Shown here piece by piece: positions 1 to 5,061 of a stretch of 7,647 bases of DNA. Source of the stretch: Candidatus Multiplicimicrobium inquinatum (lineage in GTDB: Bacteria; Omnitrophota; Omnitrophia; Omnitrophales; Aquincolibacteriaceae); NCBI GenBank assembly GCA_002344825.1, contig DDUN01000008.1, forward strand, positions 1 through 7,647. The letters run 5' to 3'. A model generated the notes under the pieces. The model worked only from the letters and a program-made list of their open reading frames with translations, ran no database searches and was not told the DNA's origin. Within the stretch, counting starts at the first letter, position 1; the number at the start of each line of letters is the position of its first letter. The position numbers and the translations under genes were made by a program.

Positions 1-46
1 CCATCAACCATTCTTTTTAAAAAGCTTCAACCAAAATGCGCTATCA
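1..46. other. Short intergenic stretch without recognisable gene
   Basis: I see no supportable coding region or RNA gene here. It contains a 12-base AT palindrome (CTTTTTAAAAAG, 13-24), which is too simple to interpret. It could be the far downstream region of the porin gene or belong to a neighbour outside the window. Confidence 0.4.
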
Positions 47-171
47 AAATCGTTTCAAAACAGTTTGGATGCTAGGCGCAAATGAGCAAAGGAGGAGGCG
101 TAGTGAAAACCTACGCCGCACGACCTTTGCGAAATTTGCAACGCCGCAGACGAACTATTTTTAAACGATTT
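47..171. repeat. Long interrupted inverted repeat (about 45 bp hairpin), REP/MITE-like
   Basis: The two arms pair almost end to end around a 7-base loop (104-110). The helices from outside in are 47-55/163-171 (9 bp), 57-60/158-161, 62-67/151-156 (one G-T), 70-72/146-148, 75-78/142-145, 79-83/134-138, 86-92/124-130 (7 bp, GCAAAGG/CCTTTGC) and 97-103/111-117 (7 bp, GGCGTAG/CTACGCC). They are separated by small mismatches or internal loops. The right foot overlaps the porin stop codon at 170-172, so the whole structure would form the start of the porin 3' untranslated region. It could act as an mRNA 3' stabiliser or a terminator-like barrier, or be a non-autonomous palindromic repeat inserted after the gene. 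No oligo-T run follows it in the porin direction, so it is not a standard intrinsic terminator. The pairing is read directly from the sequence; the mobile-repeat interpretation is inference. Confidence 0.75.
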
Positions 172-1531
172 AAGAGATCTTGTGTTTGTGTTCGCCGATG
201 GCGAAAGTTCCTTGAATAAACCCCTCCAAAATCGGATCTTTCCCATCCGTTAAATTGCGCTGATTCAGCTGCAAACGCCAACGCGCAAACTCGCTTTGAT
301 AAAAAGTAAGATAAGCAGCCCATCCCAGGTCATAACCATCTTTGGTTTCAAGCGCCGCGTTCTTAATCAAGCTGACATGGTCAAACCGGCTGCCGATAGC
401 CCACTTCGGATGAAAACGCCAATCAGCCAAAATATAACTTCCCCAAAAGTTGTTGCTGTCATCCACTTCCGGAAAATTTGTTACATTTAAAACTTCATCA
501 GCGACTTCTTCACCGCGCTCTTCTGAGCGGCTTCCGAAGAAAGATTCTCCCTGCAATTTAACGTGCCGCTGATCGGCATAATTCCAGGTCCATGTTAAAT
601 CAGTTCCAATCACATGCGTTCCAAAAGTATTTTTGGTATCACTGCCGCCCGTTAGGTAGGAAACACCGCCCTCAATGCCGCTGTTCGGGGTGAGCTCCAA
701 GTAGTTTTTGAGATGTGCGTAAAGAGTCGGGTAACGGCGTGATTCACCAAACATACGCGCGTCTTCTTCGCCCTCTTCTTCCTCTTCATGCCCATGGTCT
801 TCTCCCGAGCCGCCCTCTAAAACTCCGAAGGCAATTGAGTGGCTCACTTTATCCGTAAAACTAAAAGGTTTGGTTAAATCCGCGCCGGTCTTACTAAAAC
901 CTTCCGGTCCGAAAAACCGTTGAATCACAAGCGGAACATCCACTGTATCTAAACTATCCCGATGAATTGGAATCACTTTACCGATACGGGGCTTCATGCG
1001 GCCCAATCGTCCTGTGAGTCCCCAAGGCAGAGCGTGGTTGGTGTAATACGCTTCTTCTAAATGCACATCTTCAAAGTCTGAAAGCGCGACAGTCGCATCA
1101 AGCCGCGAATAAGCATCAATCGCGCTGCCGAATGACAATTCCAAATGCCGCGCACTGATCCGATCACGGCCTTCTTCGTCTTCGCGGCTTGGCGAATCAA
1201 CCTGCCCGACAATGTCCGCTATCACGCCGATTTCCGGATTCCATTTACCTGAACCGGCTCGATTTATACCGCCTGCCATTACCGGAATGGAAGTTTGATT
1301 GGGTCCCGCGATGGCCACACTCGCTTTGCTTTCGATAGCATTAATTTGAAGCTGTTGCTTTTGAATCAGCTCGTTTTGCTGAGTAATTGTTTGTTGAAGC
1401 TGCTGCATATTCTTCTGCATCTCCATCATGCTCTTTTGCAGCATTTCAAAGCCCGCGTCCTGCGCGTAACCCGGCAAGACCGACTCAAATACAAAACACA
1501 AAGTTAAAAGACATAAAAAAAACTTCCGCAT
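170..1531 (-). CDS. Outer-membrane porin-like protein with coiled coil and His/Glu-rich loop
   Basis: This is a 453-residue exported beta-barrel-type protein. Residues 1-23 form a signal peptide (MRKFF, then a Leu/Cys/Phe-rich core and GYA before the likely cleavage site). Residues 28-68 are Gln/Met/Glu-rich and heptad-like, consistent with a periplasmic coiled coil. After a Gly/Ala/Pro linker, the region from about residue 98 to the end alternates in the way outer-membrane strands do. Residues 239-257 are an insertion of acidic residues with the core EDHGHEEEEE, probably a surface or periplasmic loop able to bind divalent metal. The C-terminus (FIQGTFAIGEHKHKIS) also carries histidines. The motifs around 98-108 (NPEIGVIADI), 154-178 (LEEAYYTNHALPWGL...GR) and the C-terminal strand recall, from memory, a group of porin-like proteins often found near zinc or metal uptake genes. 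I cannot verify that by search. The ATG at 1531 is chosen because AAGGAG lies 5 bases upstream; a GTG at 1537 overlaps that site. Substrate and metal are unknown. Confidence 0.8.
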   Translation of the reverse strand: MRKFFLCLLTLCFVFESVLPGYAQDAGFEMLQKSMMEMQKNMQQLQQTITQQNELIQKQQLQINAIESKASVAIAGPNQTSIPVMAGGINRAGSGKWNPEIGVIADIVGQVDSPSREDEEGRDRISARHLELSFGSAIDAYSRLDATVALSDFEDVHLEEAYYTNHALPWGLTGRLGRMKPRIGKVIPIHRDSLDTVDVPLVIQRFFGPEGFSKTGADLTKPFSFTDKVSHSIAFGVLEGGSGEDHGHEEEEEGEEDARMFGESRRYPTLYAHLKNYLELTPNSGIEGGVSYLTGGSDTKNTFGTHVIGTDLTWTWNYADQRHVKLQGESFFGSRSEERGEEVADEVLNVTNFPEVDDSNNFWGSYILADWRFHPKWAIGSRFDHVSLIKNAALETKDGYDLGWAAYLTFYQSEFARWRLQLNQRNLTDGKDPILEGFIQGTFAIGEHKHKIS

Positions 1532-1536
1532 AAACA

Positions 1537-1542
1537 CTCCTT
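1537..1542 (-). promoter_or_regulatory. Ribosome binding site of the porin-like gene
   Basis: AAGGAG on the minus strand is followed by a 5-base spacer and the ATG at 1531. It decides the start: the in-frame GTG at 1537-1535 begins with the last G of this site, so it cannot be served by it. Confidence 0.75.
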
Positions 1543-1546
1543 GAAT

Positions 1547-1576
1547 AAAAAAGAAGAAAACCCGAAAAAAATCGGG
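1547..1576 (-). terminator. Intrinsic terminator after the His/Cys small protein, in front of the porin start
   Basis: On the minus strand the stem CCCGA/TCGGG (1576-1572 with 1565-1561) encloses a loop of six T. It is followed by a T-rich tract (TTTTCTTCTTTTTT, 1560-1547). This is the layout of a rho-independent terminator for the gene ending at 1595. The stem is only 5 bp, so readthrough is plausible. The T tract ends five bases before the porin ribosome binding site, so any transcript reaching the porin from an upstream promoter would contain this hairpin in its leader. Confidence 0.65.
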
Positions 1577-1594
1577 ACTTAAAAAGAAGAGAGT

Positions 1595-1891
1595 TTAAGC
1601 GAAGGTCGGAGGAGCGCGGGTGGCGAGAGTCGCGCCATGAAAGAAATAAAAAAGCGGAGTGGGTTCCGAGCGGAACGCACGCCAAGGCTGAACAGATGCG
1701 ATCCATGCGAAGAAAATAAGTCCCGCAACCTGAATGATAAGGCTCTGCACAGCGTGACAAACGGAACAGTCATGGCCGTGGTCCGCTTCATGATGATGCG
1801 CCCATAAACCCAAAAAGCTCAAGACAATCAACGCGGCAAACAAAACACGCACGAGCTTGTTTGTTCTTAAAAATGAAATTAAATTTTGCAT
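1595..1891 (-). CDS. Small two-helix membrane protein with His/Cys metal-ligand cluster (DUF2946-like)
   Basis: This 98-residue protein has two hydrophobic segments (about 13-30 and 50-67). They flank a dense ligand cluster at 32-46: HHHEADHGHDCSVCH, with six or seven His and a CxxC pair. The first helix may be an uncleaved or cleaved signal. In either case the cluster probably lies at the outer face of the inner membrane. The C-terminus ends in ATRAPPTFA. Short proteins with this plan (hydrophobic segment, His run, CxxC, second segment, RAPP-like tail) resemble DUF2946 and related small proteins, which often sit beside copper or zinc genes. This is a family impression from memory, not a search result. 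The ATG at 1891 is chosen over one at 1951 because the longer form adds 20 polar residues and runs into rlmI. No Shine-Dalgarno sequence is visible; an extended -10 lies 7 bases upstream. The porin-like gene downstream also carries a His-rich loop, suggesting a shared metal-related role. Confidence 0.7.
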   Translation of the reverse strand: MQNLISFLRTNKLVRVLFAALIVLSFLGLWAHHHEADHGHDCSVCHAVQSLIIQVAGLIFFAWIASVQPWRAFRSEPTPLFYFFHGATLATRAPPTFA

Positions 1892-1898
1892 AAGTGGA

Positions 1899-1907
1899 AG
1901 TATAGCA
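1899..1907 (-). promoter_or_regulatory. Extended -10 promoter of the His/Cys small gene, possibly leaderless
   Basis: TGCTATACT on the minus strand is an extended -10 (TGn plus TATACT). The hexamer ends at 1899, so transcription should begin at about 1892, next to the ATG at 1891. No good -35 is found at the usual distance. The nearby TTGACG is only 7 bases away, which is too close. No ribosome binding site is visible. Confidence 0.5.
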
Positions 1908-1931
1908 ACTGCGTCAAGCCGTTTCGGCCTA

Positions 1932-1940
1932 TGGTAGAAT
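1932..1940 (+). promoter_or_regulatory. rlmI: Extended -10 promoter of rlmI, possibly leaderless
   Basis: TGGTAGAAT is an extended -10 (TGn plus TAGAAT). The hexamer ends 5 bases before the ATG at 1946, so the transcript would start at or beside the start codon. No -35 match and no Shine-Dalgarno sequence are visible. It faces the divergent promoter of the small gene, with only 27 bases between the two elements, so regulators of one could affect the other. Confidence 0.5.
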
Positions 1941-1945
1941 GGTTC

Positions 1946-3133
1946 ATGCAAATTAATTACCCGCGCTGTATTCTGAAAAAAGGCAAAGAAAAGCCTGTTT
2001 TAGGCTTTCACCCCTGGATTTTTTCCGGAGCGATTGACTCCGTTGAAGAGGGTCTGCAGCCCGGCGACCTTGTCCGGGTTGAATCAGGTTTCGGCGAGTT
2101 TTTAGGGGTGGGCTATTTCAATCCCGCCTCCCAAATCACAGTCCGCATGCTTGCCTTTGAACACCGCTGGATTGACGGCGGATTCTTTGACGATAAAATT
2201 GCTCAGGCTGTAACCCTCCGCAAAGAGCGTATTCTCAACGCAAGGACCAATGCTTGCCGCATCATTAATTCCGACGGTGATTTTTTGCCGGGGCTGGTGG
2301 CAGATTTATACAATGATGTTTTAGTCGTTCAATTTTTAACCATGGGCATGGAAAAGCAAAAAAGCCTCATTCTGCCTTTGCTTGAAAAACATTTTCCGCT
2401 CCGCGCTGTTTACGAAAAAGTTTCTCCCGCCGAATGCAAAATGGAAGGCATGGAGAAAGAAAGCAGTGTTCTCGCGGGGCGACTGCCTGCGGATGGCCGA
2501 ACTGAAATAAGCGAAAACGGAATGCGTTTTCATATTCGCTGGGAAAGCGCGCAAAAAACCGGTTTCTTTCTGGATCAGCGCGACAACCGCAAGCTCATCC
2601 ATAAAATCGCATCCGGCAAAGATGTTCTTGATTGCTTTTGTTATAACGGCGGATTTTCCGTATCTGCCGCGCTCGGCGAGGCAAAACAAATCATGTCGGT
2701 CGATATTTCCGAGCACGCGATTGAAGCCGCGCGTGAAAACATGAAACTCAATTCACCGCAAACACCTCACTTTGCGGAAAAGCGGGATGTGTTCGAATTT
2801 TTACGAGAAGATTCGTTTGAGCCTAATCTCATTATTTTGGACCCGCCCGCATTTTGTAAAAGCAAAAGTCAAATCCAACAATCCGCGCGCGGATACAAAG
2901 ATATTAATTTAGCAGCCATCAAAAAACTGCCTGTGGGGGGATTGCTTTATACCGCGTCTTGCTCATCATTCATCACACCGGATTTATTTCAGAAGATTGT
3001 TTTCGGCGCCGCGAAAGACGCGAAACGCGAAGTAAAGATTCTCGCCAAAACCGGCCATGCCATGGACCATCCGATTTCGATTTATCACCCCGAAGGCGAA
3101 TATCTGAAAGGTCTTTTACTTCAGATTAATTAA
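1946..3133 (+). CDS. rlmI: 23S rRNA (cytosine-C5) methyltransferase RlmI-type, PUA domain plus SAM methyltransferase
   Basis: This 395-residue cytoplasmic enzyme matches the family length (E. coli RlmI is 396). RlmI places 5-methylcytosine at position 1962 of 23S rRNA using S-adenosylmethionine. The N-terminal PUA-like domain (about 1-75) opens with KGKEKPVLGFHPWIFSGAI (12-30) and contains FNPASQI. The linker motif GFFLDQRDNR (206-215) leads into the SAM fold: motif I at 227-241 (VLDCFCYNGGFSVSA), the acidic SAM ribose residue in SVDIS (251-255), DPPAFCKSKSQI (299-310) and the catalytic cysteine region TASCSSF with Cys339. The end, YHPEGEYLKGLL, is also typical. The ATG at 1946 aligns with the known N-terminus; in-frame ATGs at 1931 and 1886 would add unsupported residues. 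The gene converges with the peptidase-like gene and overlaps it by 4 bases. The residues are seen; the exact target base is taken from the family. Confidence 0.92.
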   Translation: MQINYPRCILKKGKEKPVLGFHPWIFSGAIDSVEEGLQPGDLVRVESGFGEFLGVGYFNPASQITVRMLAFEHRWIDGGFFDDKIAQAVTLRKERILNARTNACRIINSDGDFLPGLVADLYNDVLVVQFLTMGMEKQKSLILPLLEKHFPLRAVYEKVSPAECKMEGMEKESSVLAGRLPADGRTEISENGMRFHIRWESAQKTGFFLDQRDNRKLIHKIASGKDVLDCFCYNGGFSVSAALGEAKQIMSVDISEHAIEAARENMKLNSPQTPHFAEKRDVFEFLREDSFEPNLIILDPPAFCKSKSQIQQSARGYKDINLAAIKKLPVGGLLYTASCSSFITPDLFQKIVFGAAKDAKREVKILAKTGHAMDHPISIYHPEGEYLKGLLLQIN

Positions 3134-4131
3134 ACCCGCCAAGCTCCGTTCAAATAAACAGATTCGCCGTCGAGTGTCACTTCTTTTGTTTCGGCAAAAA
3201 CATCCACATGATGCCGGGCCTGATTAATCGTGAATTGCGGCTTTTTATAAATCGTATGTTTCGCGCCCATCGATAAATGCACGCCGCACATGCGCTCATA
3301 AGTCCCAATATCATCTACACGGCGTTCGCGCGTGAAAGCACGGTTCATTCCGAAGCCAAGCTCACGCAGCCAGACCTCGCCCTCTTCAGCCCGAATCTGC
3401 TCAAGCACCTTATCAAACTCCGGCGTTGAATCAAGCGCCTGAACCACCCTTCCCTTTTCCACCACAAGCGTAATATGCTTTTCGGGCGTATTCACAGTGA
3501 ATGAGGAATCACCAAACGCAAAAATGCGGACTTTGCCGTTCACGCGCTCCAAGTCTTTCGATTCCGTAAAAACTTCTCCGATTGGAAATTGTCCGCCGAT
3601 ATTTTTCATGCCGGTGTAGTCGCCCACATTCAGCTTGGCCTGCTCAAAGCCGGCTTCGAAAACAAGCTGTTCTCCGTCTGAATCCACAACCCCCATGCCC
3701 GCATGATCAATTTTTCTTTTCAACGCCGCTCCCACACCGCGATAGTAGTCGGCATCATAAGCCAATGAATCAATATACCGCTCTGCCTGAAGCCCGGGCA
3801 TACGCGCGAGATGAACATGCTCTATCACCTTCAGCTCCCGCTTGAAGAGCTCCACGCGAATCCGAAAAGCATTCAGCCGAAAACTGGTGGATTGAATTAA
3901 AACGACCAAATCCAAGGGCTTTAAGGTTTCAAAAGCGGCCAAAATAGTTTCGGGAGACGCGGCATCAAAATCAATGAATTGCGCCTTGGGCAAATTGGCA
4001 CGATAGGCTTGCGTCAAAGTGACGGCGAGCTCACACCCAGAATCAAAGACCACGATCGCCGCATGCAGGTCATTGTGCTTAAACGACAACGCAAGAATGT
4101 CGCAAATATGTTTCTCAGTAAGGCTATTCAT
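3130..4131 (-). CDS. M29-family (thermophilic leucyl aminopeptidase-like) metallo-enzyme, short form
   Basis: This 333-residue protein has no signal peptide, so it is probably cytoplasmic. The C-terminal half carries the M29 landmarks: PIGEVFTE with Glu186, RELGFGMN with Glu257, GVHLSMGAKHTIY with His285 (plus His292 and Tyr295), and HHVDVF with His308 and Asp310. The order and spacing match the two-glutamate, two-histidine, one-aspartate dinuclear metal site of M29 aminopeptidases, which remove N-terminal residues from peptides. The family usually has about 400 residues, so this is a shorter version with a reduced N-terminal domain. A related fold is the mononuclear iron ring-cleavage dioxygenase NicX, which keeps the His and HxD ligands. 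Retention of both glutamates favours a peptidase, but substrate and metal are unproven. The ATG at 4131 has no Shine-Dalgarno sequence. Its stop overlaps the rlmI stop on the other strand. Confidence 0.75.
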   Translation of the reverse strand: MNSLTEKHICDILALSFKHNDLHAAIVVFDSGCELAVTLTQAYRANLPKAQFIDFDAASPETILAAFETLKPLDLVVLIQSTSFRLNAFRIRVELFKRELKVIEHVHLARMPGLQAERYIDSLAYDADYYRGVGAALKRKIDHAGMGVVDSDGEQLVFEAGFEQAKLNVGDYTGMKNIGGQFPIGEVFTESKDLERVNGKVRIFAFGDSSFTVNTPEKHITLVVEKGRVVQALDSTPEFDKVLEQIRAEEGEVWLRELGFGMNRAFTRERRVDDIGTYERMCGVHLSMGAKHTIYKKPQFTINQARHHVDVFAETKEVTLDGESVYLNGAWRV

Positions 4132-4136
4132 ATTTT

Positions 4137-4142
4137 ATTTTA
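4137..4142 (-). promoter_or_regulatory. Possible -10 element directly before the peptidase-like gene
   Basis: TAAAAT on the minus strand ends 5 bases before the ATG at 4131, in the same position as the rlmI -10. The -35 match is poor and the 35-base gap to the upstream gene is AT-rich, so a chance match is possible. The absence of a Shine-Dalgarno sequence supports a leaderless start. Confidence 0.3.
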
Positions 4143-4166
4143 AGCTAAAAAGACCGTGGCACGCAT

Positions 4167-4478
4167 TTAGATTTTCTTGGAGAGAGTCAAAAAGTAAACG
4201 GCGGTTCCGATATCGATGATCATTTCAAAATCACGGCTCACAAACACCGGCGCAACCGGATTAAAAATAAGCGCAAGCACCGCCAGCGGAATAAAGTGAT
4301 TTTTCAAATCATCGCGGCCGCGTAAAATCACCGCGGCATAAATGGAGGCCACGCAAACCACAAGCCTTAAAAAACCATAATAGCCGTAGGGAATTTGAGG
4401 TAAAACCGCCACACAAAGCATCAGCGCAGAAATCAGCAAAGCAATTTTTAAATTTTTAGTTTCTTGTTTTTGATTCAC
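4167..4478 (-). CDS. Small four-helix membrane protein, DUF6804-like
   Basis: This 103-residue hydrophobic protein has about four membrane segments (roughly 11-28, 35-52, 62-80 and 83-99). It carries the pattern PYGYYGFLRLVVC (30-42), then a short polar turn RGRDDLKNH, and FNPVAPVFVSRDFEMIIDIGTAVYFL (72-97). This layout resembles small membrane proteins grouped as DUF6804. The assignment is from memory and no function is known. Translation starts at GTG (4478), four bases past the lipoprotein stop, with a GAGGAA site inside the lipoprotein 3' end, so the two genes are probably translated from one message. A role in the envelope is the most that can be inferred. Confidence 0.7.
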   Translation of the reverse strand: MNQKQETKNLKIALLISALMLCVAVLPQIPYGYYGFLRLVVCVASIYAAVILRGRDDLKNHFIPLAVLALIFNPVAPVFVSRDFEMIIDIGTAVYFLTLSKKI

Positions 4479-4481
4479 GGG

Positions 4482-4994
4482 CTATTCCTCGTCGGCAAAA
4501 GTTTTACGCAAGCGGATGTCTCCTTCGGGAGAAAAAATAAGCGCTTCAGCAGGCGCGCGGTGCAATGCCGCAAACTTAACGGCATGCGGCGCCATCTGCT
4601 TCAAATTATAAAGAACAATTTCATCAGGCAAAGGCGGGTTAAATTCATAAATAATCGCGAGAGGAGGAAAACGACCGATTCGCTGTAATAAATACCATTT
4701 TCCGATGGCTTCTCCGCGCAAAGCAGGTTCATAGCTTGTATCGTTATAACGGCATTCCGCCGTAAAGCCTCGCTGAGTAAAACGTTTCGCCTCGGCCGTG
4801 CACCAGCTTTCTTTTTCGAACTTTCGCACAAAAGTCAGCGTCAAAATGGTTTGCGGGCTCGGCTCAATTTTTTGGGCAACAAGGTAATGATAATTTGAAA
4901 CCTCTTTTGATCCGCAAGCGGTCAAATAGACCGACAAGCCGACAAAAATCATGAACGGAAATAATTTTTTTTGAATAAACAGCATGAAATTCAT
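4482..4994 (-). CDS. Predicted lipoprotein of unknown function
   Basis: This 170-residue protein has a lipoprotein signal: basic KK at 9-10, a hydrophobic stretch 11-23, and the lipobox LTAC with Cys27, followed by Gly28 and Ser29. With no Asp after the cysteine, outer-membrane sorting is likely. The mature part has two further cysteines (Cys65, Cys81) that could form a disulfide. It also has a Pro/aromatic-rich middle containing GKWYLLQRIGRFPPLAIIYEFNPPLPDEIVLY (from about residue 99), and a Glu/Asp C-terminus. I do not recognise the family. A GAAAGG sequence 10 bases upstream of the ATG at 4994 is a modest ribosome binding site; an in-frame ATG at 4985 also fits. It follows the RND permease after 67 bases and is coupled to the DUF6804-like gene downstream. 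A link to the efflux pump is positional only. Confidence 0.7.
   Translation of the reverse strand: MNFMLFIQKKLFPFMIFVGLSVYLTACGSKEVSNYHYLVAQKIEPSPQTILTLTFVRKFEKESWCTAEAKRFTQRGFTAECRYNDTSYEPALRGEAIGKWYLLQRIGRFPPLAIIYEFNPPLPDEIVLYNLKQMAPHAVKFAALHRAPAEALIFSPEGDIRLRKTFADEE
4485..4490 (-). promoter_or_regulatory. Ribosome binding site for the GTG-started DUF6804-like gene
   Basis: GAGGAA on the minus strand lies within the last codons of the lipoprotein gene, 6 bases before the GTG at 4478. It supports the GTG start and indicates translational coupling. Confidence 0.6.
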
Positions 4995-5012
4995 TCCAAC
5001 GGAACCTTTCTG

Positions 5013-5039
5013 TCCGCTAAGCGGAAGGCATCAGTCCGC
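5013..5039 (-). promoter_or_regulatory. Two mutually exclusive small hairpins between the RND gene and the lipoprotein gene
   Basis: On the minus strand the segments GCGGA (5039-5035), TCCGC (5025-5021) and GCGGA (5017-5013) follow one another. The middle one can pair with either neighbour, through a 9-base or a 3-base loop. No T tract follows, so this is not an intrinsic terminator. It could be a processing or pausing structure, or chance. Confidence 0.3.
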
Positions 5040-5061
5040 AAAGAAAACAGCTATCAAGGGG

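Noticed and set aside
13..24. Perfect palindrome CTTTTTAAAAAG
   Set aside because: It is AT-only in the core and common by chance. No adjacent promoter or terminator elements support a function.
1532..1537. GTG start two codons upstream of the porin ATG
   Set aside because: It overlaps the AAGGAG ribosome binding site, which is well placed only for the ATG at 1531.
1899..1917. TTGACG plus TATACT on the minus strand as a full sigma70 promoter
   Set aside because: The spacing is 7 bases instead of about 17, so only the extended -10 reading is kept.
1886..1945. Upstream in-frame ATGs at 1886 and 1931 for rlmI
   Set aside because: The RlmI family N-terminus matches the protein starting at 1946. 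The extra residues overlap the divergent promoter region.
1892..1951. Upstream in-frame ATG (1951) for the His/Cys small protein, adding 20 residues
   Set aside because: The extension is polar, would precede a typical N-terminal membrane helix, and crosses the promoter and start of rlmI. The ATG at 1891 fits better.
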